DNA of 64,000 bases from Pseudocoprococcus catus (GTDB lineage Bacteria; Bacillota; Clostridia; Lachnospirales; Lachnospiraceae): the NCBI RefSeq assembly GCF_019734885.1, contig NZ_JAAXCM010000021.1, forward strand, positions 186,001 through 250,000, in the 5' to 3' direction. The position numbers were made by a program, and so were the translations under genes. Shown here one piece after another: positions 8,732 through 16,953 of the stretch (the first letter of the stretch is position 1; each line of letters opens with the position of its first letter). A model generated the notes under the pieces. It saw only the letters and a program-made list of their open reading frames with translations, ran no database searches and was not told where the DNA came from.

Positions 8732-9461
8732 AGTACTGACACCGGATGAAGCGTTGGTGGCAGATTTTATAAAGACGAGAACAAAGAAAGTGCTGGATGA
8801 TATTCAGAAGCTTTCAAAAGAGCAGAATAACGATTTGTCTCAGTGGGCAGAAAGCTTTGCCTATCTGGCGAGAACATACGGCAGAGATTCCGATGAAACA
8901 TTTAAATGGTTCAAATATTATTTCAGGGAAGGGCTGATCCCGGCAAATGTAGCACTGCCGCTTGTTGTTCAGATTTATCTGGACAGCAGTGTGGACGGCG
9001 GTTTTGTCAATACATTTGCCAGGGCTTTCAAACAGGAACCGGAAGAAGATAAAAAGCAGAGAATCAAAGGGATGAAAAAAGAACTGGCGGAATATCTGGA
9101 TGATGAGGGTCATTTGATTGTGTACCGAGGCAGTTTTGAACGTCCTTTCGGCAGAGAAGAAGATGCCAGCAGAGTGATCGAGAAGGGCTTTGCCTTCAGT
9201 CTGGACAGAGAAGTTGCGAAAAATTATGCTGTATGCTGGTTCCCTGAAACTGCAAAGATTTATGAAGTGAAAGCGCCGCTTTCAGATGTTGCCTGGTATT
9301 GCAATTATGATGAAGAGAAGACAGTCATTTTGCTGCCTCAGAATAAGGGCGGACAGTGGACAGTTGCTTCTGAAGAGGTTGTGCCGAAGTCAGAATATGG
9401 TTCGGATTCTGAAAAAGCCGTTGCTGTGCAGGCATATGCAGCAACTTTCAAGAGAAAATAA
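8703..9461 (+). CDS. Putative ADP-ribosyltransferase-like protein
   Basis: A 252-aa cytosolic protein. The N-terminal 130 residues are helical and unrecognised. The C-terminal half reads like an R-S-E type ART fold: LIVYRGSF (Arg strand), then GFAFSLDREVAKNYAVCW (the S-T-S-like strand and following helix), IYEVKAPLSDVAWY, and NYDEEKTVILLP, where the acidic pair could supply the catalytic Glu. Similar VYRG / SLD..A..FA / EEEV patterns occur in phage and toxin proteins. AGGAGG precedes the ATG at 8703. It lies 32 bases before the DUF218 gene and probably shares an operon with the Jet genes. Activity is unproven; this is a motif-level call. Confidence 0.5.
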   Translation: MENTKMPKSEVLTPDEALVADFIKTRTKKVLDDIQKLSKEQNNDLSQWAESFAYLARTYGRDSDETFKWFKYYFREGLIPANVALPLVVQIYLDSSVDGGFVNTFARAFKQEPEEDKKQRIKGMKKELAEYLDDEGHLIVYRGSFERPFGREEDASRVIEKGFAFSLDREVAKNYAVCWFPETAKIYEVKAPLSDVAWYCNYDEEKTVILLPQNKGGQWTVASEEVVPKSEYGSDSEKAVAVQAYAATFKRK

Positions 9462-9493
9462 GCAGGCTGCAAAAGATAAAGAGAATTAGGACC

Positions 9494-10135
9494 ATGAAGT
9501 TTTTGAGAGATATCACGGAGTTTATTTTCCTTGAAGATCTGCCGGAGAAGGCAGATCTGATCATTGTACCCGGGAATACATGGCCGCAGCCTGCAAGGAG
9601 AGCTGCGGCATTATATCATGAGGGAATGGCACCTTATATCGTTGTGTCCGGCAGGTACAGCAAAGGGCAGCAGACGTTTGCGGGAGCAGCCTGCGAAGGT
9701 GATCGCTACAAAGGAGCTTATATGACGGAGGCAGATTTCCTGACGGATGTGCTTATACGGGAGGGAGTGCCGGAGACGGCGGTTTTGCAGGAACGGAAAG
9801 CGGAATTTACCCTTGAGAATGCAAGATATATCAGAAGATTGCTGGAAGAGAAGAAGATGACAGTGAAGAAAGCACTGATCTGCTGTCAGGCTTTTCATGC
9901 CAGAAGATGCAGGATGTATTTTGAGTATGTTTTTCAGGATACAGATGTAGAATTTCTGATGTGCCCGGCAGTTACACAGGGAATCAGCCGCTGTAGCTGG
10001 ATGGAAAGTCAGAAAGGGCTGGATACAGTTTTGGGTGAACTGAGACGATGCGGTGAACAATTTGCATGGATGTGCGGTCATCAGGATAGGAATGGTGTTC
10101 CTGTGCCGGAACGCAATGTGCATCAGAACTTGTGA
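9494..10135 (+). CDS. YdcF/SanA-like DUF218 protein
   Basis: A 213-aa protein with the DUF218 core: ADLIIVPGNTW, then PYIVVSGRYS, an EADFLTDVLIREGVP segment, ENARYIRRLLEE and a KALICCQAFHARRCRMYF strand-helix. E. coli relatives (YdcF, SanA, ElyC) are linked to envelope stress or S-adenosylmethionine binding, and the true substrate is uncertain. No signal peptide is present, so this one is probably cytosolic. It sits between the ART-like gene and jetA with 31-32 base gaps, so it is likely co-transcribed with both. Confidence 0.8.
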   Translation: MKFLRDITEFIFLEDLPEKADLIIVPGNTWPQPARRAAALYHEGMAPYIVVSGRYSKGQQTFAGAACEGDRYKGAYMTEADFLTDVLIREGVPETAVLQERKAEFTLENARYIRRLLEEKKMTVKKALICCQAFHARRCRMYFEYVFQDTDVEFLMCPAVTQGISRCSWMESQKGLDTVLGELRRCGEQFAWMCGHQDRNGVPVPERNVHQNL

Positions 10136-10166
10136 GAAAATCATCAATGACAGACAGGAGAAAAAA

Positions 10167-11678
10167 GTGGACAATTATATTTTGATGAATGATATGGTGC
10201 AGGCCCATGAGGAACGAATGATGCATCTGAAGCGTTATTATCCATTTTTCAGATTAATGGACAGCGGACTGTCTCAGTACAGAGACGGCGCGTATGAACG
10301 CCTGGATATGTCGTATATTGTCCTTGCTGTCCTGCGTTTTTTTATTGAGGCGAATCATTTTCATGATCAGCCGGTATATTATGAGGATTACAGACAGTTC
10401 ATGGCAAAGCTTTTGGTGAGAGATTTTGATTTCACCGAAGAAGAGGCAGAGAATGATGAATTGTATCAGTATATTTTTGATAAATTATGCAACGAGGGAC
10501 GACCATTTGAACTGAACTATTATGACCCGGCCGCCCATCAGCAGAAAATGCTGCGAGTACGTCTGATTGAGAGTGAATTAAAGGATCAGCAGGTACTCTA
10601 CAGAATTTCATCTGATGCGGTGGCTTTTTATCTTGATACGAAGGAAGTGCGGGAGGAAAGTCATATCAGTGTAGCCCAGCTGCTGCTTGAGAAAATGATC
10701 AAAGCTCAGAATTTTAAAGGTGGTCTGGAGGTCATCGGACGGATCAATATGGAAGTGGGACGCCTGATGGAGGAGCGCCATGAGATACAGACGCTTTTAA
10801 ACCGGCATGTAACAGAGGGCTTGAAGGCGCTTGAAAATTATCATGATCGTCTGATGAAATGGTTCAGTGAGGAGCAGAGATTATTTGCATCAAATATGGC
10901 ATTGTCAGCCAGGGCAGTGCAGAAAATGGAGGCAGACCGCATCACCGGGGAGGCGGCAGAAGAAGTCCATCGGCTGGATACGGCATTGAAAAATGCAATG
11001 AAGCGCCATGAGGAATTGATGCATGCATATATGCAGATGCAGAAGGCCGGAGATGAAGCACTTGCCAAGGCGAAGCGGACACGTTTCCGGCCGGCGGTTG
11101 ATCTGATAGATGTCGGACAGCGGATGATCAAAGCAGATGATCCGGAACTTCTTACCCATCTGGTATTGCCGCTGATGGCTCCGAAGATCAGGAAAACCTT
11201 TCCGGTCTCCAGAGTGGATGATCTGCTCCTTTATAAACCGGAGGAATCTTCAGCCGGTGAGCCGGTGGAAAAAGGCAGGGAACAGATGTATGTCTATGAG
11301 GATGAAGTGGCAGAAGAGCGCATGAAAGATAATTTCGGCTATCTTTTAAGGGTGCTTTTGGATCAGTTAAAGCAAAAAAAAGAAGTCACACTGGCGCAGT
11401 TAAACTATCTTTATGCCATGAAATTTCCGGACCAGGTATTGGAGAACGGAGATTATTATGCATTCCTTGTGCATTTGAGTCAGAAGGAGCGGTATGATCT
11501 GGATACAATCAAAGAACATCCTGATACATTTCTTGAGGAGACCATGTCAGAGTTCCTGAAGGTGAATCCGGGATATGAAGGGTTGAAATTCAGGCTGAAT
11601 TACCTTCCTGATGAGACGATTTCAATTCTGGAACGGTTTGAAATGAGCAATATTCGATTTGAAAGGACGGAAGAATAA
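10167..11678 (+). CDS. jetA: Wadjet-type JetA-like subunit (kleisin-like)
   Basis: A 503-aa protein resembling the JetA family seen in Clostridia (DUF5716 in my memory). It has an N-terminal winged-helix-like region (HLKRYYPFFRLMDSGLSQYRDGAYERLDMSYIVL), a helical middle with coiled-coil potential (residues about 200-310), and a C-terminal domain. In such complexes it bridges the heads of the SMC partner. The frame opens earlier, but GTG at 10167 has AGGAG six bases upstream and avoids overlapping the DUF218 gene. jetB follows with a one-base overlap (TAATG), a sign of coupled translation. Confidence 0.75.
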   Translation: MDNYILMNDMVQAHEERMMHLKRYYPFFRLMDSGLSQYRDGAYERLDMSYIVLAVLRFFIEANHFHDQPVYYEDYRQFMAKLLVRDFDFTEEEAENDELYQYIFDKLCNEGRPFELNYYDPAAHQQKMLRVRLIESELKDQQVLYRISSDAVAFYLDTKEVREESHISVAQLLLEKMIKAQNFKGGLEVIGRINMEVGRLMEERHEIQTLLNRHVTEGLKALENYHDRLMKWFSEEQRLFASNMALSARAVQKMEADRITGEAAEEVHRLDTALKNAMKRHEELMHAYMQMQKAGDEALAKAKRTRFRPAVDLIDVGQRMIKADDPELLTHLVLPLMAPKIRKTFPVSRVDDLLLYKPEESSAGEPVEKGREQMYVYEDEVAEERMKDNFGYLLRVLLDQLKQKKEVTLAQLNYLYAMKFPDQVLENGDYYAFLVHLSQKERYDLDTIKEHPDTFLEETMSEFLKVNPGYEGLKFRLNYLPDETISILERFEMSNIRFERTEE

Positions 11679-12421
11679 TGGATCACAGAAATCTGGATAA
11701 GGCAATGGAGATATTTGCCTGCCTGATTACAGGCGAGACGGTGGGCAAAGACAATCACAGAGATCTTTATGATGCTTACAGCAGCCAGGCGGAGGTTTAT
11801 GATATTCTGGATGCAGTTTTGAAGAAATCCAATCTCCGGCTTTATGAATATCGCAATACGTTGTATGTCACTGCCGGGGATGAAAACAGAGTATTTGGTT
11901 ATACCAATGATGAACTGAAAAAGGCGATTGGACTTCGATTGAACAGGGAACTGTTTTTGGCGTATCTGATTATTTACGATGTGATGATACTGTTTTATGA
12001 GACAACCTCAGGTGAGGCAGCGTTGGCTTATGTGAAGACAGACATGGTGATCGAGAGCACGACATCACTGCTTTCAGGGGTGATGGCAAGACTTGAGAGT
12101 ATTGTTCAGAATGATATAGAGGAGAATAGTTTCAGAACATTGGCTTTATTGTGGGATGAACTTCCGCTGATGGCAGAAAATGATGATATCTCTACTTTGA
12201 AGGCGGCCAGAGGTTCCAAAACAGGTTTTATTAAGCTGGTTTTTAATTTTCTGATAAGTCAGGACCTTTTTGCAGAATCAGCTGGCAAATATTATATTAC
12301 AGACAGAATGAGGGCACTGATCGAGAATTATTATGACAGCTGCAAAGGACGGTTGTATGAAGTAATCGAACAGAGCTGCCGGGGGAATACGGAGGAGGTT
12401 GAGAAGAATGCCGCATATTAA
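11678..12421 (+). CDS. jetB: Wadjet-type JetB-like subunit (MukE-like)
   Basis: A 247-aa protein in the position and size of the JetB/MukE (kite) subunit, DUF6063-like as I recall. It begins with helices (LDKAMEIFACLITGETVGKD) and contains a winged-helix-like segment near residues 45-75 (EVYDILDAVLKKSNLRLYEY). Kite subunits dimerise and bind the kleisin. It overlaps jetA by one base and jetC by 14 bases, so stoichiometric translation is likely. The identification relies mainly on context. Confidence 0.65.
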   Translation: MDHRNLDKAMEIFACLITGETVGKDNHRDLYDAYSSQAEVYDILDAVLKKSNLRLYEYRNTLYVTAGDENRVFGYTNDELKKAIGLRLNRELFLAYLIIYDVMILFYETTSGEAALAYVKTDMVIESTTSLLSGVMARLESIVQNDIEENSFRTLALLWDELPLMAENDDISTLKAARGSKTGFIKLVFNFLISQDLFAESAGKYYITDRMRALIENYYDSCKGRLYEVIEQSCRGNTEEVEKNAAY

Positions 12422-15400
12422 CAGAGTACGTGTCAATAATGTGCGTTACAATTTCGGTACACAGTTTTATGACGATTTTATTATGCGTTTTGACTGCAAA
12501 AATGTACTGTACGATCTGGCCAATGGCGGAGGCAAAAGTGTTCTTTTGCTGCTCTTGCTCCAGAACCTGATTCCGAATTGTACGCTGGATGATAAACAGC
12601 CGGTAGAAAAGTTATTCCGGGGCAGTAATGGCAGTACGGTGATTCATTCACTGATCGAGTGGAAGCTGGATGATTATCTGGTGAAAGATGATTATCGCTA
12701 TATGCTGACGGGCTTCTGTGCAAGAAAAGCCAAAGAGGATGAAAGCCAGAATGCGGCAAAGGATGCAGCGGCCATCGAATATTTTAATTATGTGATTTTT
12801 TACAGACATTACAATGACAATGATATTGTGAATCTGCCCCTCAGCGACGGAAAAGAGAGAATTACCTGGCCGGGATTGAAGAACTATATCAGAAATCTTT
12901 CCAGAAAAGATTACCAGCTGCAGGTGCATTTATTTGAACGTAAAGGTGAATACCAGCACTTTATCAGTCAGTATGGGCTTTATGAGAGTGAATGGGAGAT
13001 TATCCGCGGCATCAATAAGACAGAAGGTCATGTACGTACATACTTTGAGAGCCATTATAGAACAACACGAAAAGTGGTGGAGGATCTGCTGATTGAAGAA
13101 ATCATTCAGAAAGCTTTTATGGCACGGACATCGGAACAGACAGAAAATGGCGATAATATGGCACTGATGGCGGATACACTGTATCAGATCAAGGATCAGC
13201 TGACAGAACTGACTCGTAAAAAAGCGGAGATTGGGCAGTATGACAAACAGCAGGAAGTGATGCAAAGCCTCGGCGCACGGATCCGGACACTGGACCAGAT
13301 GTATGGCGAGGAAACGGCATTGCGGATGGATATTGCCAGATCATGGCAGTCTGTGCTGCTTCGAAGTAAGGCGAAAACAAGAGATCTTTCGTCAGCCAGG
13401 AAAGAACAGGAGCTGGCAAAGAGCCGTATGGAAGACTATGCCCGCAAGCTGGAAACCGTCAAGATCCAATCAAGTAAAGAACAGCTGGCTTATCTTGAAA
13501 AAGAAGCTGACAGATGTCAGACAGAGCTTGAGAAACTGCAGCTGCAGCAGGCTGTGGGACGAGATGATCTCAATCTCAGGGAGAGCATGAATGATTATCT
13601 GGAATATCTGGAGGAACAGCAAAAATATCAGGCTGTGGACAGTACCATCAGGCACAGTGCTGATGGACAGAAAGATCAGTTAGCACAGCTTCATGCCTAT
13701 ACTTCTGAGTGGCAGAAGCGTTATCACAGACAGCTTCATGTTTTAGATGAGCGGATTGCTGCAGGACACAGCAGAATGGAGACGATTCAGGAACAGCTTG
13801 ATGAATTGACGGCATTGGAGCGGGATACGGACAGGATGCTGGCGGTGTTAGAGCATCAGGCTCAGGAGAATAGCCGAAAAGAAAAGGATTACCTGAAAGA
13901 GTTCAAAGAACTGAGAGAAGAGGCAGGTCTTCTTGTTGTTGAGGAAGTAGAAAAAGAAATCCGGGAACAAAAACGAAAACTGGAAGAAACAGAAGAAAAA
14001 ATGCTACGGCTGAAAGAAGAGGAGAAAACAGCAGAAGAGGAGAAAAATGCACAGCAGATCCGTGCCTCACAGATAGAGCAGGAGGCAATCCGTGTCCGGG
14101 AGCAGATCAGGGACGGCAGTGAGTTTATGGAGGCATGGCAGCAACAGTATGACCGGATGACAGGACTTCTGAAGGTGTACCGTGCAGAAGGTGCCGTTCA
14201 GTTGAAGGAAGCACTTTTTGACTGTTACAGAAAGCTGATCTGTGATATTGAAGACAGACAGAGAAAAGAGAAGGCACTCAGGGAGAAAATCCGTCAGCTG
14301 GAGGAGGGTGGTCTGCTGAATGTTCCGGAGGATGTTCAGAACTTTATGGACTATATCCGGACCTGCCATGGTGTGACCTGTGTTTATGGGGCCCAGTATC
14401 TTCAGGAAGCAGAAGAAACAGAACGGTGCGGACTTTTAGAAAGGATCCCGTTTCTGCCTTATGCGGTTATTTTGAAGGATGGTTTTTCAAAAGTAGCGGC
14501 GGATGTACTTTTAAAGGAAAAGGATTTTGGTGAGCATGCGATTCCTGTACTCAGTCTGGAAGTGCTGCTTTCTGAGGATGAACCGGCAGATAGGAATAAA
14601 GTACTTTTTGCAGGAAAAGGCAGCAGTTTTTATCTGGATGAGAAGATGCGCAGGAAAATCTGCGCACAGAGCCGTGAGCAGGTGGAAGAGCTTGAAAAAT
14701 TATTGAAAAGAATGCAGGATCAGCTGGGAACCTATGAAAAAGATATGGAAGCTGTCAGCAGTTTTCTATTGGTTTATGATAGTAAAAAGGATGAACAGCA
14801 GAAACTTCTCCGGGAAAATCAGAAAAAAGAACTGGCACTTCTGGAAGAACAGAAGGCAGTCAGAGGGCAGATGCAGAAACTGACAGGGCAATTATCAGAA
14901 AATTCTGTGCAGATAGAAAAAACTGAAAATAAAATACAGCTGCTTCAGCATCAGTATAATGTGTTGGAAAATCTGCGCCGGGTCAATGATGCATTAACGG
15001 AAATTAAAACTCTGGCAGAGGATATTGACAAGCGGCATGTACAGCTCCTGGCCAGAAAGCAGGATGAGGCCGAAAACTTTGCAATGCTTCAGTCCGAAAT
15101 GCAGGGACAGAGACAGGTATGTGATCATACCGTTGGTGCAAAAGAACAACTCATGAAAGATTGGGATGAGAATTGGAAGATTTATGCCGTGGAAACGGAA
15201 AATCAGGCAGAAGACGGTCAGAGATCAGATGAAGATGTGTCAAATTTTGCAGATCAGACAGATGATGCACTGAAGGCTTCTTTTTATGGAATCAGGGATG
15301 CTTATGAGAAGGAGCATATGGATCTGGATGACAAAAAACAGCTAATGGAAAGCTATGCAAGATCCATGGAGCGTCTTGTAAAGAGCATAACAGACCGAAA

Positions 15401-16871
15401 TCTTCCGATAGAGCGCATGGAAAAGCTGCGTACAGAGGGACAGCTTTTCTGCACGGAAGCAGATGTGATCGGAGGAATCCGCCATAAGCTGGAGGAGATG
15501 ACTCAGCGAGCGGATGCAATGCAACAGCAACTGACATCTATTGAGGCAGATAAGAACCGTCTTTTTGGCAGTGTCACACAGGCAGTCAATGTAATTGAAG
15601 AAAAATACGGTGCTTATAAAGAGGTTGCATTAAATGACCAGAGCTATGAATCATATGTTGAAAATATGCGGCAGCTCTATGACGGGGCAGCTGAAACGTA
15701 CCGCACATCCACAGGTAAAAGTGAGCGTCTGACGAAGGAATTGTATGCACTGGAGGGACTTAGACATGACATTGAGCGTTTGATGAAAATGTGTCATACA
15801 GAGGGAAATATGACGACAAAAACCTGGGATGACCAGGTGAGCCTGAAACGTAAGTATGAGGAGCTTCTGAATCGTTATGAGCAGATGCAGGCACAGTATT
15901 TTGCAAAAAGGGATGCCTTTGAAAAGGATAAGGCAAAGGCTGTTTCGGAATTGCAGCAGCTTGGGGCGGAAGGGCTGGCTGCGGAGCTGCGGGATCATCT
16001 GAGCCTTCCGGACAGTGCACAGGCGGCAGGCCATGTAATGAAGGAAATTGATGAGACAATCGCATTAATCGGCATAGAAAAGGAACGTGTCAGCAAGAAT
16101 ATGGAGGACCTCGTCAGCATCAAAGAAAGTTTTGAAAGCCAGTGCCTGCAAATTTGCCAAAATATCCGTATGGAACTGGATAAGCTGCCGAAAATGTCAA
16201 CCATCGTTATGGAAGGCGAGCAGATACAAATGGTGGGACTGACGATCCCTTATATCAAAGAAAGCTTTTATAAAGAAAAGATGTCAGTGTATATTGATGA
16301 TATTGTTCAACGGTCGGATGCATTGGGCTCTCAGGAAGAAAAGATACGTTTCATTCGTCAGCAGCTGGCCTGGAAAAGGTTGTTCTCTGTTATTGTCACG
16401 GATATGAATGCGATTCGTCTGACACTGTATAAGAGAGAACGAATTTCCAGCCAGAGCAGGTACCTCAAATATGAAGAAGCTGTGGGCAGTACAGGACAGT
16501 CCCAGGGTATTTATATTCAGTTTCTGATTGCAGTGATCCACTATATTTCTGCCATTCATGCGGGGACTGCTTCCGGTGAGAGGCTCAAAAAGGTCCTGTT
16601 TATTGATAATCCATTTGGTGCAGCCAAAGATATTTATATCTGGGAGCCGATTTTTGCTTTGCTGAAAACAAATGATGTTCAGCTGATCGTTCCTGCCAGA
16701 GGTGCGACACCGGCCATTACCGGCAAATTTGATGTGAATTATGTTCTTGGACAGAAGCTGATGAATCATCGTCAGCAGACGATTGTCGTGGATTATCATT
16801 CCAATGTAACGATTGACGAAATGGAGTATGTGAAGATCAATTATGAGCAGGAAGTTTTTGACTTTGTTTAG
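12408..16871 (+). CDS. jetC: Wadjet-type JetC-like SMC ATPase
   Basis: A 1487-aa SMC/MukB-like ATPase expected to form a DNA-loop-extruding dimer. The N-terminal head carries Walker A in LANGGGKSVLLL (Lys43). Long coiled-coil stretches (about 290-600 and 750-1250) flank a hinge-like region around residues 610-760. The C-terminal head has a signature-like GSTGQSQGIYIQF and Walker B VLFIDNPFG. The Walker B Asp (1400) is present, but the residue after it is Asn where ABC and SMC ATPases normally have a catalytic Glu. ATG 12408 is preferred over TTG 12399 because GGAGGAGG ends nine bases before it. No JetD nuclease gene is adjacent. Confidence 0.8.
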   Translation: MPHINRVRVNNVRYNFGTQFYDDFIMRFDCKNVLYDLANGGGKSVLLLLLLQNLIPNCTLDDKQPVEKLFRGSNGSTVIHSLIEWKLDDYLVKDDYRYMLTGFCARKAKEDESQNAAKDAAAIEYFNYVIFYRHYNDNDIVNLPLSDGKERITWPGLKNYIRNLSRKDYQLQVHLFERKGEYQHFISQYGLYESEWEIIRGINKTEGHVRTYFESHYRTTRKVVEDLLIEEIIQKAFMARTSEQTENGDNMALMADTLYQIKDQLTELTRKKAEIGQYDKQQEVMQSLGARIRTLDQMYGEETALRMDIARSWQSVLLRSKAKTRDLSSARKEQELAKSRMEDYARKLETVKIQSSKEQLAYLEKEADRCQTELEKLQLQQAVGRDDLNLRESMNDYLEYLEEQQKYQAVDSTIRHSADGQKDQLAQLHAYTSEWQKRYHRQLHVLDERIAAGHSRMETIQEQLDELTALERDTDRMLAVLEHQAQENSRKEKDYLKEFKELREEAGLLVVEEVEKEIREQKRKLEETEEKMLRLKEEEKTAEEEKNAQQIRASQIEQEAIRVREQIRDGSEFMEAWQQQYDRMTGLLKVYRAEGAVQLKEALFDCYRKLICDIEDRQRKEKALREKIRQLEEGGLLNVPEDVQNFMDYIRTCHGVTCVYGAQYLQEAEETERCGLLERIPFLPYAVILKDGFSKVAADVLLKEKDFGEHAIPVLSLEVLLSEDEPADRNKVLFAGKGSSFYLDEKMRRKICAQSREQVEELEKLLKRMQDQLGTYEKDMEAVSSFLLVYDSKKDEQQKLLRENQKKELALLEEQKAVRGQMQKLTGQLSENSVQIEKTENKIQLLQHQYNVLENLRRVNDALTEIKTLAEDIDKRHVQLLARKQDEAENFAMLQSEMQGQRQVCDHTVGAKEQLMKDWDENWKIYAVETENQAEDGQRSDEDVSNFADQTDDALKASFYGIRDAYEKEHMDLDDKKQLMESYARSMERLVKSITDRNLPIERMEKLRTEGQLFCTEADVIGGIRHKLEEMTQRADAMQQQLTSIEADKNRLFGSVTQAVNVIEEKYGAYKEVALNDQSYESYVENMRQLYDGAAETYRTSTGKSERLTKELYALEGLRHDIERLMKMCHTEGNMTTKTWDDQVSLKRKYEELLNRYEQMQAQYFAKRDAFEKDKAKAVSELQQLGAEGLAAELRDHLSLPDSAQAAGHVMKEIDETIALIGIEKERVSKNMEDLVSIKESFESQCLQICQNIRMELDKLPKMSTIVMEGEQIQMVGLTIPYIKESFYKEKMSVYIDDIVQRSDALGSQEEKIRFIRQQLAWKRLFSVIVTDMNAIRLTLYKRERISSQSRYLKYEEAVGSTGQSQGIYIQFLIAVIHYISAIHAGTASGERLKKVLFIDNPFGAAKDIYIWEPIFALLKTNDVQLIVPARGATPAITGKFDVNYVLGQKLMNHRQQTIVVDYHSNVTIDEMEYVKINYEQEVFDFV

Positions 16872-16879
16872 TGCGTCGG

Positions 16880-16908
16880 TTGTCAAGTTTTTACTTGTGT
16901 GTTAAAAT
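16880..16908 (+). promoter_or_regulatory. Sigma-A promoter for the TPR/pseudo-AAA gene
   Basis: TTGTCA at 16880-16885 and TAAAAT at 16903-16908 are 17 bp apart, directly after the jetC stop. The next gene can therefore be expressed independently of the Jet operon. Confidence 0.7.
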
Positions 16909-16953
16909 GCCTTTAGCGGAGCAGTCAGCTTTTGCAGTGAGGAGATGAATAAT

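Noticed and set aside
10053-10166. Upstream extension of the jetA frame
   Set aside because: It overlaps the DUF218 gene and lies before the only good ribosome site.
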